Source of the DNA: Stieleria neptunia
GTDB taxonomy: Bacteria > Planctomycetota > Planctomycetia > Pirellulales > Pirellulaceae
Length of the DNA: 64,000 nt
Reading direction: 5' to 3'
Assembly (NCBI RefSeq): GCF_007754155.1
Contig: NZ_CP037423.1
Span: 4,092,001-4,156,000, forward strand
Below the pieces are notes generated by a model, which was given only the letters and a program-made list of their open reading frames with translations, made no database searches and had not been told where the DNA came from. Shown here piece by piece: positions 36,401 through 48,248 of this stretch. Within the stretch, counting starts at the first letter, position 1; every line of letters starts with the position of its first letter. A program made the position numbers and the translations under genes.

Positions 36401-39400
36401 TGGCGTTCAACGAAAACCGCAGAAACGATTCGACGACCGCGGGCGACACCTTGCGACTGAGCAATGACCAGGGCCAAACCTGGCACAGTTTCAACATGCT
36501 GTTCAGTGCTTCCAATTGGGATTCGTACGACATCGACTTGGACGCGGTCATCGCGGGCATCGGAATCGCCTACACGGACAATTTTTGGATCATGATCCAG
36601 CAGTACGGAACCAACGCCTGGCCGAGTAACGGTCGCCAGTACGATGATTTCCGCGTCACGGCCGACACCACGGCACCGAGCGTTGTCTCCCATTCACCCA
36701 CCGGGCTAGTGCGTCCACCGGGGCCGCTGGATCACTTTGACTTGACCTTCAGCGAGCCGATCAATCCGTCAACGTTCAGCCTGGACGACGTGAAATTGAC
36801 GCGTGAATTCGTTGACATCAGTGATCGGTTGGTTGGAATCAGCGGCTCCGGCCAGGAATTTACCGTCAGCTTTTCGCCGAGTGGATTGGGGCACTATGAA
36901 CTGACCGTTGGCCCGGAAATCCTTGATCTGGGCGGTAATCCCCTGGATCAAAATGGCGCCGGCGGGGCCGGTCAATTCCCCCAAGACCAATACGTCGCCG
37001 CGGTCGACTTCAATGATCCCTATCGCTTGGGATACCGAGAAACATTTGCCGGCGGACTGCCAATTGATCCCTGGAACTTCCTCAGCTACGGTGCCGGCGC
37101 AATCTCCGTCGTCGATGAAAGGCTCAGACTCGAAGCCTCGTACCAAAATCCGATCGACGGCCATAATCGGGCGATCTTGCATTTGGATCTGGCGGGAGAA
37201 TCGCGGGCGAAGTTGAACTTTGATGCGTTTGATTTCGACGGATCAACCACGAGTTCCCCCGCGATCGGCACGCAGGGCGATGGTTTTTCTTGGCGCGACG
37301 TCGTCGCCGTGAGTGACGATGGCGGATCGACTTGGACCATCCTGGATCTACTCAATTCCAGCGGATACAAGTCCTACGATCTGGCCGCCTTTGCCGCCGC
37401 GAACAACTTGTCCCTGGTCGACAACTTCTTGGTGATGTTCCAGCAGCATAGCAATCGAACTGCCCGTGATGCATGGGAATTCGACAACATCGTCGTCGAA
37501 CGTGAAACGCTGTCGCTGAGTACGGTCAATGCGACGGTCGTCGAGGGCACGACCGACGAAGTGTTTGTGAGGGTTGAACGCGAGGCGGATGCGGATCTGA
37601 CCAGCGAGCTGTTGGTCTGGTTGTCCAGCAACGACACCAGCGAGGCGACCGTGCCGAGCACCGTGACGATTCCGGCTGACGCGATGTTCGTCGACGTACC
37701 GGTTACGATTGAAGACGACACGGAGATTGACGGGCCACAAAGGGTTGGCATCACGGTGGGAGCCGACGGCGTGGCTCCACAGACAATCGATTTCACCGTT
37801 CTGGACAATGAACCAGCGACTCTGTTGGTCGGCATCGACCGCGCCGTCATCAACGAAATTGATGGCCCCAGAGCCGCAACGGGAACGGTCACCCGGAATC
37901 GAGGCTTGGATAGCGAGTTGGTCGTCAGCCTTTCCTCAAGCGACCCCTCCGCGTTCACGGTCGGTGAAACCGTAACGATCCCGATCGGGGAAACTTCGGC
38001 GACATTTGATATCGCGTCCCACAACGATTACTTGGTGGATGGGACTCAATCGGCCGATGTGAACGTCGCGGCAACCGGGTTCGTTTCCGGATCGGCCTCG
38101 CTGCAGGTGGAAGATGACGACACGGCTGAAGATCGCACCATCGGCGGTTTCTTCTCCGGCGAATTGCCCAAGGATGACTACACCGTGACTTTCGATGTCC
38201 AGGTTCCGACCGGCGATGTCTGGACGATCGATCCCGGTGCGAATCTTTTCTTTGATCCCGGGACATCGCTGAATATCGCCGGCACTGTGCTCGCGGAGGG
38301 TCAGACTGACAACGAAATCCTGTTCACCAGTTCCGCGACGACTCCCGCCCCAGGTGACTGGATCGGAATCGATTTCAACGCGTCAGGCCAATCGAGATCA
38401 ATCTTCGATCACGTTGAAATCGCGTTTGCGACGACAGCCCTCGACGTATCGAACCAGGATCTGCCGATCATCACGCTGCGTGATTCGCACGTCCACGACA
38501 GTGCGGTTTGGGGTGTTCTGCTTGATGCCGGAAGAGGTCATTCATTCACACGTCAAAACGTGATGATCGAAGGTAACCGCATTCACGACAATAGCGGTTT
38601 TGGTGTCTATGTTCGTTCTTCAGCCGGTGCGTGCAATCAAACCTTCGGGTGTCAGACGACCGCCAATCCGACCATCACCGGAAACGAGATCTTTGGTCAT
38701 CAACAGGCGGGAATCTGGGTTTCTTCCTCGTACAGCTTGGGGGGATTGTATGCGAGCAGCGGGGGCGCCAGTCCCACCGTGACGAAGAACCATGTCCACA
38801 ACAATGCAATTGGCATTCGGGCGGGAGTCCATGACCCGGAAAGTTTTGGAACCGCATGGACCTCAGGTTTCTATGCCAACAATCTGGTCGTCGACAACAC
38901 AAGCACGGGTATTCTTCTGGAACAATCGGTCGACGGCAACCAGAATTCTCAGCTGCTCAATAACACAATCGTTGGCAACGGCGGCGCCGGAATCTCTCAC
39001 GACACCAACCGGTTCGGGGGAGTGATCCGAAACAATTTGGTTGCATCCAACCGGTTGGGAATCGAAGCGGATGCGGAGTATTCGCCGAGCGTCGGGCGAG
39101 TCGGGTTCAATGATGTCTACGGCAATGATGAAGGCAACTGGATGAATTATCCATCCGCCTTCGGAACCGCCACGACGACCAACGCCAACGGAACACCGTC
39201 AGATGCTGAATTCAATCTGAGCGTCGATCCGATGTTCGCCGACGGTTCGCTGTACGTGCCAGTCGACGCGTCACCGGTCAACGATGCTGGGACCGACGCA
39301 GATGCCCCCCACGACGACTACCGCGGTGCGTTCCGGCATGTGCCTTATGACATCGGGGCCTATGAGCATGATCCGGTGAACAATGTCGTGACCACCTTAT

Positions 39401-41064
39401 TGGACGAAGACGATGGTGGGCTCGGACTGGGGGCCGGCAATTCGCTCCGCGAAGTGATCAACGCGACGAACGCACGCCCTGGACTCGACGTCATTACTTT
39501 CGATCCGGACTTGAACGGCGGCGTGATTTCACTTGGTGCAACGACATTACCAACATTGTCAAACGCCACGACCATTGAGGGCCCCGGCGCGGAAATGTTG
39601 ACCATCACCGGCAATGATCAAGTTCGAATCTTCACCGTCGGAACTTCGGTCGACGTGAACATTTCTGGGCTGACTCTGCGTGACGCGGCCGCGAGTGCAA
39701 TCAACAACAGCGGCAACCTGACGGTGACGGATTCGATCATGACGTCGGGCGTCGCAGTCAACGGTGGTGGAATCTACAACACCGTGTCCGGGAATCTGAT
39801 GGTCCTGCGATCAACGATCAGCGAGAACACGGTCAGTTCAAATGGTGGGGCGATTTACAACAGCGGCGCGGCATCGATTGTTGATTCGACGATCAACGGA
39901 AACACCGCTGGCAGGACAGCAGGGGGAATCTACAACATTTCGTTGCGGGCATTGGCGATCATTCAAACGACGATTTCAGGCAACAGTGCGCTTTACATCG
40001 GCGGAGGCATTGAGAATCGTGGCCCTGATCTGGTGATTCGTCAATCGACCATCACCGGTAACATTGCGGACAGCGACAACGACGGGAGCGGCGGCAGCGG
40101 AGGGATCAGCAACGGCGGAACAACGATTGTCCACAACAGCATCATTGCCGGCAATCTCCGCGGTACCTCAACTCCCAGCGATGCCGGTCCGCTTGATCCG
40201 TCCAGTACACACAATCTGATCGGCGATGCCGCGTCAGCGGGTGGGCTGGTTAATGGCGAAAACGGAAACATTGTTGGCGCAGACGCGCGACTTGCGCCGC
40301 TTGCCGATCACGGCGGACCGACATGGACCCACGCCCTGCATAACGCCAGTCCCGCGATCGATGCAGGCGACAACGCTCACGCCGTCGATGCCGATTCGCA
40401 GCGGCTGGGATTCGATCAACGCGGATCGCAGCACCAGCGTTTCATTGACGGCAATCGATCCGGTACTGCGACCGTGGATATCGGAGCCTTCGAAACCCTA
40501 CCGCCTCCGATCGTCGACGGGATTGTGATCAATGGTGGTCATGATCAACGATCCCGGCTCGATCGGCTGGCGATCCGGTTTGATCAACCGGTGCGGATCG
40601 ACGATGACGGCGACAGTCCGTTTGAGCTGATCAATCTGGATACCAATCAACGCGTTGATGTGTCGGCGAATGTCGATCCGCTCGATTCCCCGTCGACACT
40701 CTTGTTGACGTTCTTGCCCGGGCCGTCGGTCGGGCCCGGCGGCATGCTGCTGGACGGGAATTACCAGCTGACGATGAAAGCAAGTCTGATCACCGTCGGC
40801 GCGATGGTTCTCGACGGCAACGGAGACGGAACCGCAGCGGATCACGTCTTCGGAAACGACGCCACCGACAACTTCTTCCGATTCTTCGGGGATTCAGACG
40901 GCGATCGAGACGTCGACGGCCAGGATTACGGACGGTTCGGACTGACCTTCCTGAAGCAAACCGGTATGACCGACTTCGATCCCACGCTGGACGCCGACGC
41001 CGACGGAGACGTCGACGGTCACGACTACGGCCGTTTCGGACTGAATTTCCTCAAGCGAATCTGA
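33496..41064 (+). CDS. Giant modular LEPR surface protein with beta-helix and dockerin-like C-terminus
   Basis: 2522 residues. The basic N-terminus ends in LAESLEDRRVLAA (33-45), the planctomycete LEPR-type motif. Then come five related modules of about 280 residues (DNA starts near 33640, 34507, 35351, 36200 and 37030), each beginning with a jelly-roll-like half (FEVADL...W...) and, in the first four, an Ig-like half with a ..TFSEPVDA..-type strand. Two Calx-beta-like domains (about 37510-38130), a right-handed beta helix (38135-39370), a CSLREA-type segment (TTLLDEDDGG...NSLREVINATNA) with more helix turns, an Ig-like domain and two EF-hand dockerin-like repeats (DGDRDVDGQDYGRFG and DADGDVDGHDYGRFG) follow. 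Probably a calcium-stabilised cell-surface or S-layer-associated protein. Confidence 0.88.
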   Translation: MTKFRRWITNSGRRSFQNQGTNDRAASRRRRMLAESLEDRRVLAATVPLIESFEVADLAALTDWTFATTGGGTVGLDTASAAQTGTTSLRFDTTASFSNVRSDAVLELDLSGVSTATDLTFDFWMKRLNSSTHQGFFMQIDASGDGSTWTTLSPSLQPVGNVWIHYVYDLDQRLADAGVALDSDVFLRLRHASYFTTHESIVDDVRVGQFGDLIGPAVETISPNSMTTGPVSSVDVTFSEPVDATTFNAADVAFTSADGSPLALVGDPVDSGNQTTFTLNFDAAQTLNGTYHVHIDSDVTDIAGNRMNQDGDEVSGETIGDDDFMGTFEIGPTIAQSIPYFQDFEVADLQSLDGWSFHAVGDGSSTLDTALVKAGSTALRTTGGGYSGENLIELHLNLQNKATATDLVLDYWAARGGRGVHSPGSQIVASNDRITWTDIFTPELPVLGRYQNYFIDLDAELDAAKISRNSDVYLRFERSSFSNESISFDDLRIAQRDGDGPYVTAISPATATTGPLSQIDVTFNEAIDAASFTVDDLQILDIGGNQVLLSGDPVDSGDQMTFTLNLATPQSVKSNYRLTIGPDVLDVAGNGMNQDRDQINTEPTEDRYQTDVVVGPATPQSIPYFEDFESDDLASLSGWTFSADGTGLIWLTEADEPYSPSRHLAFSQTDSSVQDAMLVVDLSGQTGATDLALDFRAKRLFQSYFRNAMTVQASGDGSTWTQLGPTISSDFGTYVNYFFDLDQELAAASIALDGDVYFRFSHEGSSSSYQMRMDDVRIANRDADGPRVATMTPDGSATAPLSQLQIQFNEVIVADTFTASDVTVLGPLGEIPVSADPVDTGDAMTFNITLDEAVSQTGQYQVLIGPDVLDLSGNQMNQDADNANGDAEDRFQGSFQFEAVPSDVYPYYQGFSGIDELNGNWFFRSEPDGRIQLVDDGGRQVLRMDNPGGASVNQAILSIDLAGKTGVRLAFNENRRNDSTTAGDTLRLSNDQGQTWHSFNMLFSASNWDSYDIDLDAVIAGIGIAYTDNFWIMIQQYGTNAWPSNGRQYDDFRVTADTTAPSVVSHSPTGLVRPPGPLDHFDLTFSEPINPSTFSLDDVKLTREFVDISDRLVGISGSGQEFTVSFSPSGLGHYELTVGPEILDLGGNPLDQNGAGGAGQFPQDQYVAAVDFNDPYRLGYRETFAGGLPIDPWNFLSYGAGAISVVDERLRLEASYQNPIDGHNRAILHLDLAGESRAKLNFDAFDFDGSTTSSPAIGTQGDGFSWRDVVAVSDDGGSTWTILDLLNSSGYKSYDLAAFAAANNLSLVDNFLVMFQQHSNRTARDAWEFDNIVVERETLSLSTVNATVVEGTTDEVFVRVEREADADLTSELLVWLSSNDTSEATVPSTVTIPADAMFVDVPVTIEDDTEIDGPQRVGITVGADGVAPQTIDFTVLDNEPATLLVGIDRAVINEIDGPRAATGTVTRNRGLDSELVVSLSSSDPSAFTVGETVTIPIGETSATFDIASHNDYLVDGTQSADVNVAATGFVSGSASLQVEDDDTAEDRTIGGFFSGELPKDDYTVTFDVQVPTGDVWTIDPGANLFFDPGTSLNIAGTVLAEGQTDNEILFTSSATTPAPGDWIGIDFNASGQSRSIFDHVEIAFATTALDVSNQDLPIITLRDSHVHDSAVWGVLLDAGRGHSFTRQNVMIEGNRIHDNSGFGVYVRSSAGACNQTFGCQTTANPTITGNEIFGHQQAGIWVSSSYSLGGLYASSGGASPTVTKNHVHNNAIGIRAGVHDPESFGTAWTSGFYANNLVVDNTSTGILLEQSVDGNQNSQLLNNTIVGNGGAGISHDTNRFGGVIRNNLVASNRLGIEADAEYSPSVGRVGFNDVYGNDEGNWMNYPSAFGTATTTNANGTPSDAEFNLSVDPMFADGSLYVPVDASPVNDAGTDADAPHDDYRGAFRHVPYDIGAYEHDPVNNVVTTLLDEDDGGLGLGAGNSLREVINATNARPGLDVITFDPDLNGGVISLGATTLPTLSNATTIEGPGAEMLTITGNDQVRIFTVGTSVDVNISGLTLRDAAASAINNSGNLTVTDSIMTSGVAVNGGGIYNTVSGNLMVLRSTISENTVSSNGGAIYNSGAASIVDSTINGNTAGRTAGGIYNISLRALAIIQTTISGNSALYIGGGIENRGPDLVIRQSTITGNIADSDNDGSGGSGGISNGGTTIVHNSIIAGNLRGTSTPSDAGPLDPSSTHNLIGDAASAGGLVNGENGNIVGADARLAPLADHGGPTWTHALHNASPAIDAGDNAHAVDADSQRLGFDQRGSQHQRFIDGNRSGTATVDIGAFETLPPPIVDGIVINGGHDQRSRLDRLAIRFDQPVRIDDDGDSPFELINLDTNQRVDVSANVDPLDSPSTLLLTFLPGPSVGPGGMLLDGNYQLTMKASLITVGAMVLDGNGDGTAADHVFGNDATDNFFRFFGDSDGDRDVDGQDYGRFGLTFLKQTGMTDFDPTLDADADGDVDGHDYGRFGLNFLKRI

Positions 41065-41125
41065 GTGGCGTAAGCTTCCAGCTTGCGAGGCGGCAACAAA
41101 ATCGGCAAGCAGGATGCTTACCCCA

Positions 41126-41126
<1 letters not shown>
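41065..41126. terminator. Inverted repeat between convergent genes
   Basis: Arms 41065-41086 and 41105-41126 pair at 19 of 22 positions around an 18-base loop. The element exactly fills the space between the stop of the giant surface protein and the stop of the sulfatase, so it is well placed as a two-way terminator. Its left arm shares the GTGGCGTAAGCTTCCAGCTT block with the repeats at 61732-61789. Confidence 0.65.
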
Positions 41127-43309
<2,183 letters not shown>

Positions 43310-43458
43310 GGCAAGCAACCGAAGGGAATGGAAAGAACAGCCAAGATTCTAACCAGTCTGCCGACGCGAGGCGCCGGTGCTCTCGAAATTGCCGTCTGCC
43401 CCGCCCGGGAACGGGTCGAGGGGCATCAGCCGCATGCCCTTCAGACCTGCACAACGGT

Positions 43459-45219
43459 TCAGAAATCGTCGTTGACGGGGACGGTGTCCATGAATCCGAT
43501 CATCATTTCTTCAGAACTTTGATCCCCCCAGCGGACCGGCTTGGTCGGATCGGGATTGGTCAGGTTGGATTCGCTGTTGTCGAACACGGCCGTGCATTCG
43601 ATTCGGGTGTTGCGTGGGATGCGCAGCGGTTCGGCGAGCACGTATTTCAATTGCCAATTGAAGTCATAGTTCGGCACATCGAGCAACACTTTGCTGGTCT
43701 TGTCTGGGAAATGGGCAACGTAGCGGAACGATTTCCCTCGCAGGTGCATGTGGGGAGACATGCTGATCAGGTTCTCTTCAGTGTGGGCGTCGTAGGTCGC
43801 TGAAACGACGTGATGGGATTCGCCAGCCGGAATCACAAACTCGGTGTTGATCGCTAAACGACCCCGCAGCAGTTTGCGAACGTTTTCATTGTTCGTGAAT
43901 CGGACACCGACGTAGCTGAGGTCATCCTGCTCGGTACCGTTGGGTGTGTAGTGCATTTCGAACAGCAACTTGCTGCCAGCTTTGACTTGTAATGCGACGC
44001 CTTCGGTTAGAACCATGGGGGGGCTGCCCGGCGCGTAACCGGCAACGACTTGGCGCAAATCCTCGCGTCGTTCACCCGCGGGGATCACGTAGACCAGAAT
44101 GTGATGCACGACACTTCGCTGATCCGGCCGCGCTTCGGCCGCGACGATGTACTTGTCCTCGTCCCAGCCCGGATCGACGACAAACCGTTGGTAATCGATG
44201 ATCCCTTCGGCGGGCACTCGAAACGCATGGTCTCGCATCTTGATGACTTCGTCGGGACGTCCCATTTGCCATCCGGCGATAAATTCCGGTGGGGTGGGCA
44301 GATCACGGGGATCGCCTTCGGGCATTCCGTTGTCGACCCAGGTTTCAATCAGCTCGCGTTCCCGCTGGCTCAAACGAGGATCGTTGGCAAAGGTTCCGTG
44401 TGCCGGATTGGCCGACCAGGGGGGCATGCGATTGTCGGCGATGACCTCCAGGATCGTGTCCTCCCATCCCAGCACGTCGTCGTAGCGGGTCAACGTAAAA
44501 GGAGCGATCTCGCCGTCGCGGTGGCATTTGACGCAATGGGCGTTGAAGATCGCCGCGATGTGTTTGGTATAGGTCACCTCGCCCGTCGCCTCGATCGCTT
44601 TCACACGTCCGATGTGACAGCCGACCGGTTCGGTTCGCGGCACACCAATCGGCTGGCCGGCCAGCAATTGATCGATCGCACGCGTCAACTCCGGTTCGGC
44701 GTCACGTTCACGCGCGTAGCCGACGCCATATTGATCATCAATCCGACCGTGATAGCGGACCTTGTGTTCCCGGTCGATCAAAAACACCTCCGGCGTCCTT
44801 TTGGCCCCCATCGCATCGGCGACGACATTGCCCAAGTCTTTCAACATCGGAAAACCGATCGCGTGACGGTGCACGTAGGCCGCGATTTCGGTCAAGCTGT
44901 CTTGCGTGTTGGAATTGATTCCAATCACTTGAATCCCGCGATCGGCATAACGCTGTTGAATGTCGGTCAATCGCGGACCGTACAATTTCGCCAGCGGACA
45001 TTCTGTCCCGAGAAAGACGATGGCGATCGCATGACGGTCATCAAAGTCACTTAATGAAACCGGTTTGCCATAACAATTATCCAGCGTGAAATCCGCGACC
45101 TTCGAACCGATAATTGCGGCCGATTCATCTTCAGAGCCTGACGCCATCGCCGAAATGCCCGCAAGCATCGCGTGGAAGCAGACCAGAACGATCAAAAATG
45201 AAATGCGTTGCAGGATCAT
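43459..45219 (-). CDS. Redoxin - cytochrome c - PHM-like copper monooxygenase fusion
   Basis: 586 residues from the ATG at 45219, which begins a good signal peptide; upstream in-frame ATGs (45273, 45300) are less likely. Residues about 35-185 are a thioredoxin-fold AhpC/TSA-like domain with a single Cys in GTECPLAK. A haem c motif C229-V-K-C-H follows. The C-terminal half matches two-domain copper monooxygenases: HH372-373 (VVHHILVY), His423 (EMHYTPNG), His490-x-His492 (SPHMHLRG) and Met572/573 (SEEMMIGF), that is, all ligands of both copper sites. An exported redox enzyme is expected; substrate unknown. It lies downstream of the LysR gene. Confidence 0.82.
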   Translation of the reverse strand: MILQRISFLIVLVCFHAMLAGISAMASGSEDESAAIIGSKVADFTLDNCYGKPVSLSDFDDRHAIAIVFLGTECPLAKLYGPRLTDIQQRYADRGIQVIGINSNTQDSLTEIAAYVHRHAIGFPMLKDLGNVVADAMGAKRTPEVFLIDREHKVRYHGRIDDQYGVGYARERDAEPELTRAIDQLLAGQPIGVPRTEPVGCHIGRVKAIEATGEVTYTKHIAAIFNAHCVKCHRDGEIAPFTLTRYDDVLGWEDTILEVIADNRMPPWSANPAHGTFANDPRLSQRERELIETWVDNGMPEGDPRDLPTPPEFIAGWQMGRPDEVIKMRDHAFRVPAEGIIDYQRFVVDPGWDEDKYIVAAEARPDQRSVVHHILVYVIPAGERREDLRQVVAGYAPGSPPMVLTEGVALQVKAGSKLLFEMHYTPNGTEQDDLSYVGVRFTNNENVRKLLRGRLAINTEFVIPAGESHHVVSATYDAHTEENLISMSPHMHLRGKSFRYVAHFPDKTSKVLLDVPNYDFNWQLKYVLAEPLRIPRNTRIECTAVFDNSESNLTNPDPTKPVRWGDQSSEEMMIGFMDTVPVNDDF

Positions 45220-45408
45220 GTGAGACAGCGATGCGTTGGAGGCGTTGAACCAATCAAACCGAACGCCGATCATTTTCACCAATTTTCGAACCCAACGCAT
45301 GGGCACCCGCCGTTGATTCGCGTATCGTTTCGTATCAGTCCAAGCGAATCCGGTTCTTTCGGGGGAGCACGGTCGGGAAGCCCATCGTCCGATCGGCATT
45401 TCCGCCGC

Positions 45409-46314
45409 CTATGATGCGGCCGGTTCGTCGCCGGACAGCGTCTGGACGTGATCCCGCAGCGTCTTGCGGAATGCTTCCAGCAAACGACTTTGAAAGCGAT
45501 ACGGATTCCACACGGCGACGATCTTGCGCGTCGGCTTGACACCGCTGAGCGAGCGATAGACGCGGCGCCGGGATTGATCCAAACGTCGGGCCATCATCGG
45601 AATCATCGAGATGCCATGATCCAGCGAGACGAGTTCCTGGACCGTCGCCATCTGGCTGGTGCGTTCAACAGAAACGGGATGAAACGATTGTCTGCGGCAG
45701 AAAGAAACAATGTTGTCGGAGAGACAATGGGCTTCCCCGAGCAAGACGAAGGGAATCTGATCGATATCCGACAGCTCGATCGATTCTTTCGAAACGAGCT
45801 GGTGATTCGGCGGCAACACCAACAACAGCTCCTCCTCAAACAGTTCTTCGATCTCCAGGTACTTGGCTTGAATCGGCAACGCAAGAATCGCCACATCGAC
45901 CAGGCCATCGGCGCACGCTTTCAACAATGCTTCCGTCGTTTCTTCCTGAACGACCAGCGTGGCTTGGGGATAGTCCTGCGAAAATCGGCGCAGCAGGCCG
46001 GGCAAGAAAAACGGTGCGATCGTCGGGATGGCCCCCACGCGAATGCGGCCGACTTGTCCATCGTCAACGATCTCCGCGAGCGTGTCTTCCAGGATCGACA
46101 ATACCTCTTTGGCGCGACCCTGTAATAGTTTGCCGGCATCGGTTAGTGACACGCATCGCGTTTGTCGTTCGAACACGGGCTGCCCGATTTCCTCCTCCAG
46201 CCGTCCGATCGATCGACTCAGCGCCGGTTGGGAGATTCCCAAATGCTCTGCCGCACGCGTGAAATTGCCGTCCACAGCGACCTGCAAGAAGTATCGTAGT
46301 TGGTCCAATTCCAT
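45409..46314 (-). CDS. LysR family transcriptional regulator
   Basis: 301 residues from the ATG at 46314 ([13 protein letters not shown]); an upstream ATG at 46344 would add ten residues. The winged helix-turn-helix spans about residues 1-60 ([19 protein letters not shown]). The remainder is a periplasmic-binding-like effector domain with the usual [15 protein letters not shown] strand. It is similar to CynR/OxyR-type regulators of oxidative or nitrogen metabolism; the effector is unknown. The redoxin-monooxygenase gene lies 190 bases downstream on the same strand and is a possible target. Confidence 0.9.
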   Translation of the reverse strand: MELDQLRYFLQVAVDGNFTRAAEHLGISQPALSRSIGRLEEEIGQPVFERQTRCVSLTDAGKLLQGRAKEVLSILEDTLAEIVDDGQVGRIRVGAIPTIAPFFLPGLLRRFSQDYPQATLVVQEETTEALLKACADGLVDVAILALPIQAKYLEIEELFEEELLLVLPPNHQLVSKESIELSDIDQIPFVLLGEAHCLSDNIVSFCRRQSFHPVSVERTSQMATVQELVSLDHGISMIPMMARRLDQSRRRVYRSLSGVKPTRKIVAVWNPYRFQSRLLEAFRKTLRDHVQTLSGDEPAAS

Positions 46315-46355
46315 CGTGGCGAGATCCCTGGGGCATCGTTTCACGAACGTTTTCG

Positions 46356-47135
46356 TTACGGCAGTTGAAACAAACGCCTGGCGTTTTCGGTGGTCGTTTC
46401 AGCCAGCGATTCGGCCGACACGCCGCGAATCTTGGCCAAGCAGCGTAGGGTGTGTTCGACCCGCGCGGGTTCATTGGGCCGTTTGCCACGCAGCGGTTCG
46501 GGACTCAGGTACGGCGAATCGGTTTCGATCAGCAATCGGTCTTCGGGAACCTGTCGGGCAACCTCCCTCAGCTCGTCGCTTTTCTTGAAGGTCACCATTC
46601 CGGCAAAGCTGATGTGCAGTCCGAGATCCAAGCAGGTTTTGGCGCACGCCCAATCGCCGGTGAAGGAATGCATGATGCCTGGCGGCACCGAGCTTTGACG
46701 TTTCAATTGATCGACGATCAAATCCCCGCTGTCACGCATGTGGATGACCATCGGCAGGGACGTGTCACGGCAGAGTTGCATGTGCCGATCAAAATACACG
46801 TGCTGCAACTCGATCGGCGTGTCGTCCCAGTAACAATCCAGTCCGGTTTCGCCGATCGCGCGGACACCGGGATATCCGGCCAACTCTTCGATGATCGCGA
46901 AATCGCCGACATCGGCTTCGGCGGCGGAGTTGGGTTGAATTCCGACGGCGGCGTACAGGAATCCCGGGTACTCGGCGGCCAGATCACAGGCGCGCCGACT
47001 GGTTGCGGCATCGATGCCGATCACCATGATCGCCTCCACCCCGGCATCCCGTGCACGACTGACGGTCTGGTCCAATCCTTCGGCGAACGCATCGACGTTT
47101 AGGTGCGCGTGGGTGTCGAAAAGTCGCAGCGTCAT
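46356..47135 (-). CDS. TatD family hydrolase
   Basis: 259 residues starting at the ATG that overlaps the cdsA stop; the longer open frame upstream is a shadow. Metal ligands are visible as DTHAHLN (H-x-H, residues 7-13), [26 protein letters not shown] and [23 protein letters not shown] text (here LRGKRPNEP). This is the complete TatD pattern: a metal-dependent 3'-5' nuclease/hydrolase of the cytoplasm, implicated in DNA repair. Expressed with cdsA by overlap. Confidence 0.95.
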   Translation of the reverse strand: MTLRLFDTHAHLNVDAFAEGLDQTVSRARDAGVEAIMVIGIDAATSRRACDLAAEYPGFLYAAVGIQPNSAAEADVGDFAIIEELAGYPGVRAIGETGLDCYWDDTPIELQHVYFDRHMQLCRDTSLPMVIHMRDSGDLIVDQLKRQSSVPPGIMHSFTGDWACAKTCLDLGLHISFAGMVTFKKSDELREVARQVPEDRLLIETDSPYLSPEPLRGKRPNEPARVEHTLRCLAKIRGVSAESLAETTTENARRLFQLP

Positions 47136-48175
47136 TAGGCTGAAAAGAAGTAACGAGTCAGGTGATAGAAGACCGGCGCGGCGAAACAAATGTTGTCGAT
47201 TTGATCCAGCACGCCCGCGTGACCTTGGACCAGCGTTCCCGTATCGGTGACGCCGCGGTCGCGTTTGATGGCACTCATGGTCATCGCTCCGCCGCAGGCC
47301 ATCGTGGTGACGACGGCCGCCAGCACACCGGCTTCCCACGGATAAAACGGAGTCGCCCAGGAGAGCGCCGCGGCGATCAGCCCGGTGGTCACCATGGAAC
47401 CCAGCACGCCTTCCCAGGTGCGTGATCCGTTGATCTTTTCGGCGATGACATGACGCCCGGCCAGCTTGGTCCAGCCGCGTTCGAGCACGGCAGCCAGCTG
47501 GGCGATCACGACCAGAAAGATCAACACGCTGACGTTGCTGCCGGGCCACGGCTCTCCGCCGGTCCGAACCAGATCCAGATCCAACAGCGCCGGGGCGTAG
47601 CTGAGCGCGTACACGCAAATCAGCAATCCGGCTTGGATTTTCGCACTCCGTTCCAGGAACCGTTTGTAGTCACCGGCGATCGCGGCACGGGCCGGGATGA
47701 ACAAACTGGCGTACACCGGGATCATGATGCTGTACAAGCCGTAGTAGTCGTTCTGGGGAACGAAGCTGGGCGGATGGCTGCCCAGCGCGATCAAGATGTA
47801 CTGCAGCGGCGTGAACACAAAGAACACCCAGAACAACGTGCGGTGATCCCCGCGCCGCGTCGGCGTCATCGTGATGAATTCGCGCAGCGCCCAAAAGGAC
47901 ACGAACCCGAACAGGATGACGACACCGATGCGCTGCAGCAAGAATCCGAAGACGAAGATCGCCGTCATCAGCCACCAGACCCGGAGCTTTTGGTTGTACC
48001 GTCGGACGATGGCCGAATCGACGCCCATCGTTTCGCGACGTGACAACAGGAAGCCGACCAACGACGCGATTCCCAGTGCGGACAGAATCACCGCAACGAG
48101 AATCATCGCCCGCGTGGACAACCAGACGGTGCTCGCGAGCATCCCGAATTCTGGTTGGGTCAAAGTGTCGTTCAT
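47135..48175 (-). CDS. cdsA: Phosphatidate cytidylyltransferase
   Basis: 346 residues with about eight membrane helices. NGSRTWEGVLGSMVTTG is the K-x-x-x-TWEG block of CdsA, and the C-terminal signature begins SAIKRDRGVTDTG and ends HAGVLDQID. In most CdsA proteins the signature reads S-x2-K-R-x4-K-D...HGG-x2-DR-x-D; here Thr replaces the second Lys, Ala replaces one Gly, and Gln replaces the Arg after Asp. It makes CDP-diacylglycerol from phosphatidate and CTP in the inner membrane, the precursor for phosphatidylglycerol and related lipids. Confidence 0.9.
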   Translation of the reverse strand: MNDTLTQPEFGMLASTVWLSTRAMILVAVILSALGIASLVGFLLSRRETMGVDSAIVRRYNQKLRVWWLMTAIFVFGFLLQRIGVVILFGFVSFWALREFITMTPTRRGDHRTLFWVFFVFTPLQYILIALGSHPPSFVPQNDYYGLYSIMIPVYASLFIPARAAIAGDYKRFLERSAKIQAGLLICVYALSYAPALLDLDLVRTGGEPWPGSNVSVLIFLVVIAQLAAVLERGWTKLAGRHVIAEKINGSRTWEGVLGSMVTTGLIAAALSWATPFYPWEAGVLAAVVTTMACGGAMTMSAIKRDRGVTDTGTLVQGHAGVLDQIDNICFAAPVFYHLTRYFFSA

Positions 48176-48248
48176 CAGGGTTCCCGGTACATGGCAATGG
48201 GTAGCCGGCGTTGCCAGAACGTCCGGCTACGAAGTCATTGCCAACCCA

